Of a stretch of 64,000 nucleotides of DNA, positions 54,961-64,000 are shown piece after piece (position 1 is the stretch's first letter; the number at the start of each line of letters is the position of its first letter). Made by a program: the position numbers and the translations under genes. The stretch is from Pseudomonas sp. MYb185 (GTDB lineage: Bacteria > Pseudomonadota > Gammaproteobacteria > Pseudomonadales > Pseudomonadaceae). The notes under the pieces were generated by a model. It saw only the letters and a list, made by a program, of their open reading frames with translations. It was not told the DNA's origin and searched no databases. The DNA lies in NCBI RefSeq assembly GCF_002979975.1, contig NZ_PCQD01000006.1, forward strand, positions 124,001-188,000. Direction: 5' to 3'.

Positions 54961-56877
54961 ATGATAAAGATCGACTCCCTGACCCTGCAACGCGGCCCGT
55001 TGCGTCTGCTGGACAACGCCAGCCTGACCCTGCACCCGGGCCAGAAAGCCGGCCTGCTCGGCACCAACGGTGCCGGCAAATCCAGCCTGTTCGCCCTGCT
55101 GCGCGGCGAACTGACGCCCGACGCCGGCGATTGCTCATTGCCGCCGGACTGGCGCATCGCCCACATGCGTCAGGAAATCGATGACCTGCAGCGGATCGCC
55201 GTGGATTATGTGCTGGATGGCGATCAGCGCCTGCGGCAGATCCAGCAGCGTCTGGCCGCTGCCGAACAGCAGCAGGACGCTGCCCAGCTTGGCACTCTGT
55301 ATGCTGAACTGGAAGCCCATGATGGCTTCAGCGCCGACAGCCGGGCACGCACCCTGCTGGCCGGACTGGGTTTCAGCTCGGCCCAGTGCGAAACCCGCGT
55401 CGGCGACTTCTCCGGTGGCTGGCGGATGCGTCTGAACCTGGCCCAGGCCCTGATGTGCCCCTCCGACCTGTTGCTGCTCGACGAGCCGACCAACCACCTG
55501 GACCTGGACGCCATCCTGTGGCTGGAGGAATGGCTGCGCAGTTACCAGGGTACCTTGCTGTTGATTTCCCACGACCGCGACTTCCTGGATGCGGTGGTCG
55601 AGCATATCGTGCATGTGGAGTCACGCAAGCTGACACTGTATCGCGGTGGCTACAGCCAGTTCGAACGGACCCGGGCCGAGCGCCTGAGCCAGCAGCAGGC
55701 GGCGTTCGACAAGCAGCAGGCCCAGCGCGAGCACATGCAGAAGTACATTGCCCGGTTCCGCGCCCAGGCGACCAAGGCACGCCAGGCGCAGAGCCGGCTC
55801 AAGGCGCTGGAACGCATGGAGCTGCTGAGCCCGGCACATATCGACTCGCCATTCAACTTCAGCTTCCGCGAGGCCGACAATCAGTCCGATCCGCTGCTCG
55901 ACCTGCGTGAGGGCGTGCTCGGCTACAACGGCTCGGCGGTGCTGCGGGACGTCAAGCTGCAGCTGGCGCCGGGAGCCCGTATCGGCGTACTCGGCCCCAA
56001 CGGCGCCGGCAAGTCCACCCTGATCAAGACCCTGGCCGGTACCCTGCCATTGATCGGCGGCGAGCTGAACACCGGCGAGCATCTGGCGATCGGCTATTTC
56101 GCGCAGCACCAGCTCGACAGCCTCGATCCGCAGGCCAGCCCGCTGCTGCATCTGGCGCGCCTGGCGCCACAGGTGCGTGAGCAGGAGCTGCGCAATTTCC
56201 TTGGCGGCTTCGATTTTCATGGCAGCCGCGCCGAGGAGCCGGTACTGCACTTCTCCGGTGGCGAGAAGGCGCGTCTGGCACTGGCACTGATCGCCTGGCA
56301 GAAGCCCAACCTGTTGCTGCTCGACGAACCCACCAACCATCTGGACATGGAGATGCGCCATGCCCTGACCATGGCGCTGCAGAACTTCGAAGGCGCCATG
56401 CTGCTGGTATCCCACGACCGGGCATTGATCCGCGATACCACCGATGAGCTGTGGCTGGTGGCCGATGGCAAGCTGAGCAGCTATGAACAGGACCTGGACA
56501 GCTATACCCGCTGGCTCGCCCAGTTCCGCCAGCAGCAGGCCAGTCTGGCCGCTGGCAGCGAGGCGACCAGCGCCGGTCCCAAGGTCGACGCCAGGGCCCA
56601 GCGCCGCCTGGCCGCCGAACAGCGCCAGCGTCTGGCACCACTGAAGAAGACCGCCGACCGGCTGGAACAGCAGTTGGACAGCGCCCAGCAGCAGATGGCC
56701 GGCATCGAGGCTGCCCTGGCCGATAACGCGCTGTACAGCGATGCCCAGCGCGATCGCCTCAAGCAGTTGCTGGCCGACCAGGCTGCCTGCCGCCAGCGTA
56801 TCGATGAGCTGGAAATGCAGTGGCTCGAAGCCCACGAAGCGCTGGAGCAGTTGCAGGCGCAGCTGTCCGAAGCCTGA
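54961..56877 (+). CDS. ABC-F family ATPase (YheS type)
   Basis: 638 residues with two ABC domains and no membrane segments. Walker A: GTNGAGKSS and GPNGAGKST; Walker B: LLLDEPTNHLDLD and LLLDEPTNHLDME; a linker rich in Arg/Gln (about 235-285) and a C-terminal coiled coil (about 540-638). ABC-F proteins bind the ribosomal E site and modulate translation. The family N-terminus aligns with the ATG at 54961, which has no ribosome-binding site. A TATACT at 54948-54953 would place transcription start at or next to the ATG. Confidence 0.93.
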   Translation: MIKIDSLTLQRGPLRLLDNASLTLHPGQKAGLLGTNGAGKSSLFALLRGELTPDAGDCSLPPDWRIAHMRQEIDDLQRIAVDYVLDGDQRLRQIQQRLAAAEQQQDAAQLGTLYAELEAHDGFSADSRARTLLAGLGFSSAQCETRVGDFSGGWRMRLNLAQALMCPSDLLLLDEPTNHLDLDAILWLEEWLRSYQGTLLLISHDRDFLDAVVEHIVHVESRKLTLYRGGYSQFERTRAERLSQQQAAFDKQQAQREHMQKYIARFRAQATKARQAQSRLKALERMELLSPAHIDSPFNFSFREADNQSDPLLDLREGVLGYNGSAVLRDVKLQLAPGARIGVLGPNGAGKSTLIKTLAGTLPLIGGELNTGEHLAIGYFAQHQLDSLDPQASPLLHLARLAPQVREQELRNFLGGFDFHGSRAEEPVLHFSGGEKARLALALIAWQKPNLLLLDEPTNHLDMEMRHALTMALQNFEGAMLLVSHDRALIRDTTDELWLVADGKLSSYEQDLDSYTRWLAQFRQQQASLAAGSEATSAGPKVDARAQRRLAAEQRQRLAPLKKTADRLEQQLDSAQQQMAGIEAALADNALYSDAQRDRLKQLLADQAACRQRIDELEMQWLEAHEALEQLQAQLSEA

Positions 56878-56887
56878 GGAGACCATC

Positions 56888-57343
56888 ATGACCCTGTGGA
56901 TCGACGCCGACGCCTGCCCCCGCCCGGTACGCGAGATCATGCTGCGCGCCGCCCAGCGCCGGCAACTGCAACTGGTGCTGGTGGCCAACAGCCCGCTGGG
57001 CCTGGCGGCGGCGCCCGGCGTCCGCCAGGTAGTGGTACCCGGCGGCGCGGATGAAGCCGACCATTACATCATCGAGCATGCGCAACCCGGTGACCTGGTA
57101 GTGACTGCGGATATTCCCCTGGCGGATGGACTGGTAAGGCGCAGTATCACCGCGATCAACCCGCGGGGCGAGATCTACGACAAGGGCAGCATCGGCGAAC
57201 GTCTGGCCGTGCGCAATCTGATGGACGAGCTGCGCGGTGCAGGTCTGGCCGGACGCAGCGGTCCGGCCCCCTACAGCGACAAGGACAAGCAGGCCTTCGC
57301 CAATGCCCTGGACCGCCTGCTGGCCCGGGGGCTGGGCAAGTAG
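56888..57343 (+). CDS. YaiI/YqxD (UPF0178) family protein
   Basis: 151 residues, starting MTLWIDADACPRPVREIM with HYIIEHAQPGDLVVTADIPLAD and INPRGEIYDKGSIGERLA in sequence: the DUF188/UPF0178 family, a PIN-like fold with conserved Asp residues. The biochemical role is unestablished. The ATG at 56888 follows GAGGAGACCATC. It starts 10 bp after the ABC-F stop, so it is probably cotranscribed with it. Confidence 0.9.
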   Translation: MTLWIDADACPRPVREIMLRAAQRRQLQLVLVANSPLGLAAAPGVRQVVVPGGADEADHYIIEHAQPGDLVVTADIPLADGLVRRSITAINPRGEIYDKGSIGERLAVRNLMDELRGAGLAGRSGPAPYSDKDKQAFANALDRLLARGLGK

Positions 57344-57357
57344 CCGTCATGGCTCCG

Positions 57358-57465
57358 TGGATTGCCGCGCCCTTCGGGCTCGCAATGACCGTTCAGCCAC
57401 ACCTGACCGCACAGTATTCATTCTGCCCCCTGCGTCATTGCGAGCCCGAAGGGCGCGGCAATCCA
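57358..57465. repeat. REP pair (family 1), copy 5, tail-out orientation
   Basis: TGGATTGCCGCGCCC to CGCAATGAC (57358-57389) and its exact 32-bp inverted copy (57434-57465). Here the heads face inward, opposite to the other pairs. The right-hand unit runs into the 3' end of the neighbouring gene and provides its stop codon. Confidence 0.9.
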
Positions 57466-58031
57466 GCACTCTTGCGCCCGAACGCCTGATCATCCAGCTC
57501 GCACAGGCAGGCCAATGTATCCTGGCGGGTAATGTTCACCGCCCGCCCCTGTAGCAGTGCCTGCAGCACCGGCTCGACGAAGCTGCTGTCCTTGTTGCAG
57601 CTGGCCCCATCACTGTAAGGACCAACATAGGCCAATTGCCCCTGGGCATCCCAGATAGCCACCGAGGGGCCGCCCGGCCAGTCGACCCATTCCCCGGGCA
57701 ATAGCCAATGCGGCAGCTCGGTGAGAATGTCGCCGCGACCACCCGGCAGGCTGCCAGCCCGTGCAAAGCGTACACCCTGGGCGCTGAAGCGTTGCGTCAT
57801 CTCACTGATGTAGGCTTCATGCCCGGCATTGCATGGGCAATCGGCTTGCCATACATGCACCACCTGGATCTGCCCCGGCGAGAAGGGTCCCTGGACACCC
57901 GCTCCCTGGAAATACGCCGGCCGCTCGAAGGTCGTGGCATGCCGACCATCGAACCACCACCAGGCCCAGGCCAGCCCCGCCGCCCAGACCATCGCCAGAG
58001 ACACCAGCAGCACACGCTGCCAATTACCCAT
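57435..58031 (-). CDS. Thioredoxin-fold membrane protein (DUF6436-like)
   Basis: 198 residues. A membrane helix (about 8-27) is followed by a thioredoxin-like domain: VVHVWQADCPCNAGHEAYI with a CxC site, then VRFARAGSLPGG, GPSVAIWDAQGQLAYVGPY and a late CLC. It probably acts in periplasmic redox chemistry. The ATG at 58031 has GAGAGG upstream; a GTG lies two codons earlier. The last 11 residues (SAGLPRPSGSQ) and the TGA are encoded by a REP unit, so the natural C-terminus has been altered. Confidence 0.78.
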   Translation of the reverse strand: MGNWQRVLLVSLAMVWAAGLAWAWWWFDGRHATTFERPAYFQGAGVQGPFSPGQIQVVHVWQADCPCNAGHEAYISEMTQRFSAQGVRFARAGSLPGGRGDILTELPHWLLPGEWVDWPGGPSVAIWDAQGQLAYVGPYSDGASCNKDSSFVEPVLQALLQGRAVNITRQDTLACLCELDDQAFGRKSAGLPRPSGSQ

Positions 58032-58222
58032 AAACACCTCTCTTCATCACACCCGCCGCGGCCTGCAGCCCCATAGCGGCGCAAGGCCATGAAGGTTCTG
58101 CCAACCTCCGCACATCCTGCACAGGTTGCGCTTTAATCTGTAGTACGGGCGCATTAGTCTCACTGGTCACGCAGGAGAACTGGTGCCAGTCCGCGCAGCC
58201 GGACGAGGATGGACCCCGCCAT

Positions 58223-59455
58223 ATGCAAACCGAGCTGAATACATTTTCCCTGGCCCTCGCGCTGGTGCTGGTCACCCTCGGCATGACCCTGGTGCTGATC
58301 ATGGCTGCCTGGCATTCGGGCAGCGAGAAGGGCCTGCGGCACTGGGCGCTGGGCAACCTCGCCCTGACCATGGGCCTGGTATTGAACATCAGCCAGGGTC
58401 TGTTGCACCACAGCATCTCGCAGATTCTGGCCACTGGGCTGATGGTATTGGGCCTGGGTGTCATCTGGCTCGGCGTGCGCGCCTTCAAGGGGCTCAACCA
58501 GCCGCAGGCCGGGCCGATCCTGGCTGCGCTGCTGGTCATGCTGGTGCTCGGGCACCTGCATTACGTACAGGACAGCGCCGCGGCCCGCCTGACCATCACC
58601 GCTATCTGCCTGGGTGCGCTGTGCCTGCTCTCTGCCCGGGAACTGCTGGTGCCGGCCCTCGCGCCACTGCATCGCGCCTACTGGTTCACTGGCGGCATCA
58701 TGCTGCTCAGTGGCATGGGTCTGTTGTTGCGCGCCGTTGCCGGCTTCCAGGGTCTGCTGCAGGATTATGCCGCTACCAGCCGTGCGCTGCACAATACCAC
58801 CTTGCTGGGGGTGATGATGGCACAGATCGGCATGGCCGGTGGTTTCATCCTGATGACCCACTACCGTACCATCATGGCCCTGCAGCAACTGTCCGAGCAT
58901 GATGCACTGACCGGCACTCTGAATCGCCGCAGCATGCACGACCAGGCCCAGGGATTGCTGGACGCCACCCTGCAGCGGGGGCTGCCGGCGACCTTGATCA
59001 TGGTCGACGCCGATCACTTCAAGCGCATCAACGATGAATTCGGCCACCAGACCGGCGACGCCGTGCTCTGCCATCTGGTGACCCGCATTCGCCTGCACAT
59101 GCGCGCCGGCGACCTGCTGGGGCGCTTCGGCGGCGAGGAGTTCGTACTGTTACTGCCCGGCCTCGACGTGCGCGACGCTGGCGAGGTGGCCGAGCGCATC
59201 CGCCTGGCGGTCAACAGCCATACCGACAGCATCTCCGACCAGCCGGTGGCGCTCAGCATCAGCCTGGGCGTGGCTGGTTCCGACCTCTACGGGCATGACT
59301 ATACCGCCCTGGTAGCCGCCGCCGATGCCGCGCTGTACCGGGCCAAGGCACTGGGCCGCAACCGTGTCGAGGTGTGCTGCGAGGCTGATGCCGGCCTGCG
59401 CGACAAGATGGCCCTACGTTTACTGTCTCAATTCCGTCATAATCTCGACGTATAA
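58223..59455 (+). CDS. Membrane-bound diguanylate cyclase (GGDEF)
   Basis: 410 residues. Six or so membrane helices occupy about residues 5-215; a GGDEF domain follows (240-395) with NRRSMHDQ, VDADHFKRINDEFGH and the catalytic GGEEF at 303-307. RAGD at 294-297 is an intact inhibitory I-site, so product feedback is expected. It makes c-di-GMP from two GTP. The signal sensed by the membrane part is unknown. It stands between the redox gene and hemB. Confidence 0.93.
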   Translation: MQTELNTFSLALALVLVTLGMTLVLIMAAWHSGSEKGLRHWALGNLALTMGLVLNISQGLLHHSISQILATGLMVLGLGVIWLGVRAFKGLNQPQAGPILAALLVMLVLGHLHYVQDSAAARLTITAICLGALCLLSARELLVPALAPLHRAYWFTGGIMLLSGMGLLLRAVAGFQGLLQDYAATSRALHNTTLLGVMMAQIGMAGGFILMTHYRTIMALQQLSEHDALTGTLNRRSMHDQAQGLLDATLQRGLPATLIMVDADHFKRINDEFGHQTGDAVLCHLVTRIRLHMRAGDLLGRFGGEEFVLLLPGLDVRDAGEVAERIRLAVNSHTDSISDQPVALSISLGVAGSDLYGHDYTALVAAADAALYRAKALGRNRVEVCCEADAGLRDKMALRLLSQFRHNLDV

Positions 59456-60586
<1,131 letters not shown>

Positions 60587-60615
60587 TCAGGGCTTACTGC
60601 CCCCTAGAGGACACC

Positions 60616-62841
60616 ATGCGGGACACTGACAACGCGCCTGAACTGCACATCGATACTTCCACCACGCAGCCGGATGACAGTCCTGCCGCAACCCGCAACC
60701 AGGTGTCCGCCGTACCGGCCGTTGTCGCCGCGCCGGAGCCGGTCGAAATCCCGGTGCCGACGCTGGATGCGCCCGAGCTGTATATCCATCGCGAGCTGTC
60801 ACAGCTGCAATTCAATATCCGCGTGCTGGAGCAGGCACTGGACGAGTCCTATCCGCTGCTGGAACGGCTCAAGTTCCTGCTGATCTTCTCCAGCAACCTG
60901 GATGAGTTCTTCGAGATCCGCGTGGCAGGGCTGAAGAAGCAGATCACCTTCGCCCGCGAGCAGACCGGCCCGGATGGCCTGCAACCCCAGCAGGTGTTGA
61001 GCAAGATCAGCGAGCTCGCCCACCAGCAGGTGAATCGTCAGTATTCGATCCTCAACGATATCCTGCTGCCGGCACTGGCCAGGGAGAAGATCCGCTTCGT
61101 TCGGCGGCGGCAGTGGACCTACAAGCAGACCTTGTGGGTGCGGCGCTTCTTCCGCAACGAGATCGCACCGATCATCAGCCCGATCGGCCTGGACCCGACC
61201 CACCCGTTCCCGCTGCTGGTGAACAAGAGCCTGAACTTCATCGTCCAGCTCGAGGGCATCGACGCCTTCGGCCGGGATAGCGGCCTGGCGATCATTCCGG
61301 CACCACGCTCGTTGCCGCGGCTGATCCGCATCCCCGATGAGCTGTGCGATGACGGTGACAACTTCGTGTTCCTGTCGTCAATGATCCACGCCCATGCCGA
61401 CGACCTGTTCCCCGGCATGAAGGTGCTCGGCTGCTACCAGTTCCGCCTGACCCGCAACGCCGATCTGATCGTCGATCCCGACGAGGTCGACGATCTGGCC
61501 CGCGCCCTGCGCGGCGAGCTGCTGTCACGCCGCTATGGCGATGCGGTGCGCCTGGAGGTGGCCGACAACTGTCCCAAGCCGCTGGCGGAGTTTCTGCTCA
61601 AGCAGTTCGGCCTGAGCGAATCGGAGCTGTACGAGGTCAACGGGCCGGTCAACCTGACCCGACTGTTTTCCATCACCGGCCTGGACAACCATCCCGAGCT
61701 GCAGTTTCCGCCGTTCAGCCCGGGCATTCCCAAACTGCTGTCCAGCGCCGACAACCTGTTCCAGGCCATCCGCAAGCAGGACATTCTGCTGCTGCATCCC
61801 TATGAGTCCTTCAGCCCGGTGGTGGACCTGCTGCGTCAGGCAGCCCAGGACACCAACGTGCTGGCGATCAAGCAGACGCTGTACCGTACCGGAGCCAACT
61901 CGGAGATCGTCAATGCGCTGGTCGAGGCGGCGCGCAACGGCAAGGAAGTCACCGTGGTGATCGAACTGCGTGCGCGCTTCGACGAGGAGTCCAACCTGCA
62001 GCTGGCCAGCCGCCTGCAGCAGGCCGGTGCGGTAGTGATCTACGGCGTGGTCGGCTTCAAGACCCACGCCAAGATGATGCTGATCCTGCGCCGCGAGGAT
62101 AACGACCTGCGCCGCTACGTGCATATGGGCACCGGCAACTACCATGCTGGCAATGCGCGCCTGTACACCGACTACAGCATCCTGACCTCGGATTTGGCCA
62201 TGACCGAGGACGTGCACAAGCTGTTCAACCAGTTGATCGGCATGGGCAAGGCCCAGCGCATGAAGAAGTTGTTGCAGGCCCCCTTCACGCTGAAGCGGCG
62301 CCTGCTCGAGCTGATCAACCGCGAGACCCTGGCGGCCCAGGCCGGCAAGCCGGCGCACATCATCGCCAAGGCCAACGCGCTGACCGACGCCAAGATCATC
62401 AAGGCGCTGTACAAGGCCTCCCAGGCCGGGGTCAAGGTCGACCTGATCATCCGCGGCATGTGCTGCCTGCGCCCCGGCATTCCGGGGGTGTCGCACAATA
62501 TCAGCGTACGCTCGGTGATCGGGCGCTTCCTCGAGCACAGCCGGGTGTACTATTTCCTGCACGAGGGGCAGGAGCAGGTGTGGATGTCCAGTGCGGACAT
62601 GATGGAGCGCAACCTCGACAAGCGCGTCGAGACCTGCTTCCCGCTGGAAGGCAAGAAACTGGTCACGCGCGCCAAGCAGGAGCTGCAGGTACACCTCAGC
62701 GACAATACCCACGCCTGGATACTGCAGCCCGACGGCAGTTACCTGCGCAGCACGCCGACCGGCAACCAGAACCCCCGCAGCGCGCAGGGCACGCTGCTGG
62801 AGAAACTGGCCAGTTCACCTCAGCGTACCGTCAACCTGTAA
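60616..62841 (+). CDS. ppk: Polyphosphate kinase 1
   Basis: 741 residues, with a non-conserved N-terminal 55 residues rich in Pro/Val, then [20 protein letters not shown] and [15 protein letters not shown] of the PPK N domain. The autophosphorylated His is in [13 protein letters not shown] and the nucleotide site around [15 protein letters not shown]. It makes polyphosphate from ATP. Its last 22 bp overlap the 3' end of ppx on the other strand. Confidence 0.97.
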   Translation: MRDTDNAPELHIDTSTTQPDDSPAATRNQVSAVPAVVAAPEPVEIPVPTLDAPELYIHRELSQLQFNIRVLEQALDESYPLLERLKFLLIFSSNLDEFFEIRVAGLKKQITFAREQTGPDGLQPQQVLSKISELAHQQVNRQYSILNDILLPALAREKIRFVRRRQWTYKQTLWVRRFFRNEIAPIISPIGLDPTHPFPLLVNKSLNFIVQLEGIDAFGRDSGLAIIPAPRSLPRLIRIPDELCDDGDNFVFLSSMIHAHADDLFPGMKVLGCYQFRLTRNADLIVDPDEVDDLARALRGELLSRRYGDAVRLEVADNCPKPLAEFLLKQFGLSESELYEVNGPVNLTRLFSITGLDNHPELQFPPFSPGIPKLLSSADNLFQAIRKQDILLLHPYESFSPVVDLLRQAAQDTNVLAIKQTLYRTGANSEIVNALVEAARNGKEVTVVIELRARFDEESNLQLASRLQQAGAVVIYGVVGFKTHAKMMLILRREDNDLRRYVHMGTGNYHAGNARLYTDYSILTSDLAMTEDVHKLFNQLIGMGKAQRMKKLLQAPFTLKRRLLELINRETLAAQAGKPAHIIAKANALTDAKIIKALYKASQAGVKVDLIIRGMCCLRPGIPGVSHNISVRSVIGRFLEHSRVYYFLHEGQEQVWMSSADMMERNLDKRVETCFPLEGKKLVTRAKQELQVHLSDNTHAWILQPDGSYLRSTPTGNQNPRSAQGTLLEKLASSPQRTVNL

Positions 62842-64000
62842 CCGATCTTCGCCCAGTATTGCGCTTCCTGGGCGAAATCAGCCTGGGTCAGTGGGTTTTC
62901 CTCCAGCCAGCCCGGCGGGAAGCGCAGCGTCATGCCCTGCTCATCGGCCTCGGCTTCCAGCTCCGGCATCTCCTGATAGCCGCGGATATGGTGATAGAGG
63001 ATGGCCAGCCGCAGCAGCATGCACAGCCGGCGCAGCGGTGGGCCGTCCTCACCGAGTTCGGCCATGCGCTCCTCGCCGGGCAGGTTGCGCCGGTGGCCGC
63101 GGACCAGCAGCGCCATCGATTGCTGCTCCTGACGGGAAAACCCCGGCAGGTCGGCATGCTCGATCAGATAGGCACCGTGCTTGTGATACTGGCTGTGGGC
63201 GATGTCCAGCCCCACCTCGTGCACCCGCGCGGCCCAGCGCAGCAGATCGGCCTGCTTGCTGTCGGTCAGCCCCCAGGGCTCGGCCACCCGCTGCAGCAGG
63301 CTCAGCGCCTTGTGCTCGACCCGGGCCGCCTGTTCCTGATCGACATGGCTGCGCTCGGCCAGCGCCGACAGGGTGCGCTCGCGCACATCCTCATGCTGCT
63401 GCCGGCCGAGCAGTTCGTAGAGCACGCCCTCACGCAGCGCCCCCTCGGAATGCGTCATGCACTGCACATTGAGTGCGTCGAACAGCGCTTCGAGAATGGC
63501 CAGTCCGGAGGGCAATACCGCCCGCCGCTCGGTCTTGAGCCCGGACAGGTTCAGCTTGTCCACATGGCCGGCCTTGAGCACCTTGCGCTTGAGCCATTGC
63601 ACGCCCTCACGAGTGATCTCGCCATTGCCCAGGCCGGCACTGCGGATGCACTGGCCGATGCTGCGGATGGTGCCGGATGCGCCCACCGCTTCCTGCCAGC
63701 CCAGGCGCTGGATGCCCTGCTCGATCTGCATCAGCTCCAGCCGGGCGGCGGTATAGGCCTGGGCATAGCGTGAGGCGGAAATGCGCCCATCGGGGAAGAA
63801 CTGCCGGCCAAAGGACACGCAGCCGATATGCAGGCTCTCGCGCAGCAAGGACTCGAAGCGCTCGCCGATGATGAACTCGGTACTGCCGCCGCCGATGTCC
63901 ACCACCAGCCGTTTGCCGTCGTCGTCGGCCAGGGTATGGGCCACCCCCAGGTAGATCAGCCGGGCCTCTTCACGCCCGGAAATCACCTCCACGCGGTGGC
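62820..64000 (-). CDS. ppx: Exopolyphosphatase, 5' end beyond the window
   Basis: The frame stays open to the right edge, so the N-terminus is missing; 393 or more residues are visible. Motifs: [30 protein letters not shown] (sugar-kinase/HSP70 phosphate loop), [11 protein letters not shown], and an HD-like C-terminal region with [20 protein letters not shown]. It degrades polyphosphate processively from the ends and may hydrolyse pppGpp. The convergent pairing with ppk is the Pseudomonas arrangement. Confidence 0.95.
   Translation of the reverse strand, partial: HRVEVISGREEARLIYLGVAHTLADDDGKRLVVDIGGGSTEFIIGERFESLLRESLHIGCVSFGRQFFPDGRISASRYAQAYTAARLELMQIEQGIQRLGWQEAVGASGTIRSIGQCIRSAGLGNGEITREGVQWLKRKVLKAGHVDKLNLSGLKTERRAVLPSGLAILEALFDALNVQCMTHSEGALREGVLYELLGRQQHEDVRERTLSALAERSHVDQEQAARVEHKALSLLQRVAEPWGLTDSKQADLLRWAARVHEVGLDIAHSQYHKHGAYLIEHADLPGFSRQEQQSMALLVRGHRRNLPGEERMAELGEDGPPLRRLCMLLRLAILYHHIRGYQEMPELEAEADEQGMTLRFPPGWLEENPLTQADFAQEAQYWAKIGYRLTVR

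Overview
The window is a gene-dense, GC-rich gammaproteobacterial chromosome segment, most probably from Pseudomonadaceae (Pseudomonas in the broad sense, perhaps a Halopseudomonas/Stutzerimonas-like lineage; the exact genus is inference). AlgQ/Rsd next to an AlgP-like protein, and the orders basic amino acid ABC transporter - yggX - mutY - asmA - hisBHAF - ctpA - envC - gpmI - rhodanese - grxC - secB and dsbB - algQ - algP - ABC-F - hemB - ppk/ppx, are characteristic of Pseudomonas. No rRNA, CRISPR, prophage or intact insertion sequence was seen. There are two tRNA genes (Thr-UGU, Phe-GAA).

Layout. 0-4.4 kb: end of a Tsx-like porin, small membrane proteins, a DUF945 protein, a DMT exporter and a double-hotdog thioesterase. 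4.5-17.4 kb: a complete benzoate-to-TCA block. benABCD makes catechol, catA/catB/catC open and rearrange the ring, pcaD hydrolyses the enol-lactone, pcaIJ activates beta-ketoadipate and pcaF thiolyses it to acetyl-CoA and succinyl-CoA. catR (LysR) and pcaR (IclR) are the local regulators, and a cyanase gene sits inside the block. pcaD and pcaIJF carry near-identical three-half-site PcaR operators placed the same way against their promoters. 17.5-27.9 kb: nhaA, an acyl-CoA synthetase, and the leucine/isovalerate catabolic cluster liuABCDE with a MerR-type liuR. A LiuR-type palindrome lies between the synthetase and liuA. 27.9-30.6 kb: a yeast-type cytosine deaminase and an HBM-type chemoreceptor with a sigma-28-like promoter.

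30.6-33.65 kb is the most distinctive segment. It is AT-richer and carries mesX (DUF1852), mesD (a MetE-C-like folate-independent methionine synthase) and a flavin reductase, preceded by a MetR-like dyad. It is bounded by imperfect direct repeats made of a transcription terminator plus the 3' end of tRNA-Thr, so it looks like a small island inserted at that tRNA gene.

33.7-64 kb is mostly conserved housekeeping sequence: amino acid uptake, iron trafficking (yggX), DNA repair (mutY), histidine biosynthesis, envelope maintenance (yibQ, ctpA, envC), glycolysis (gpmI), redox and export functions (rhodanese, grxC, secB, dsbB), transcription control (algQ, algP), an ABC-F protein, c-di-GMP synthesis, haem synthesis (hemB) and polyphosphate metabolism (ppk, ppx). 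Several repeat families are scattered through it. A REP family with GTCATTGCGAG heads and GGCAATCCA tails occurs five times (once supplying the stop codon of a gene), a second 28-29 bp palindromic repeat occurs three times (once inside a coding sequence), and a 180 bp MITE-like element sits between hisA and hisF.
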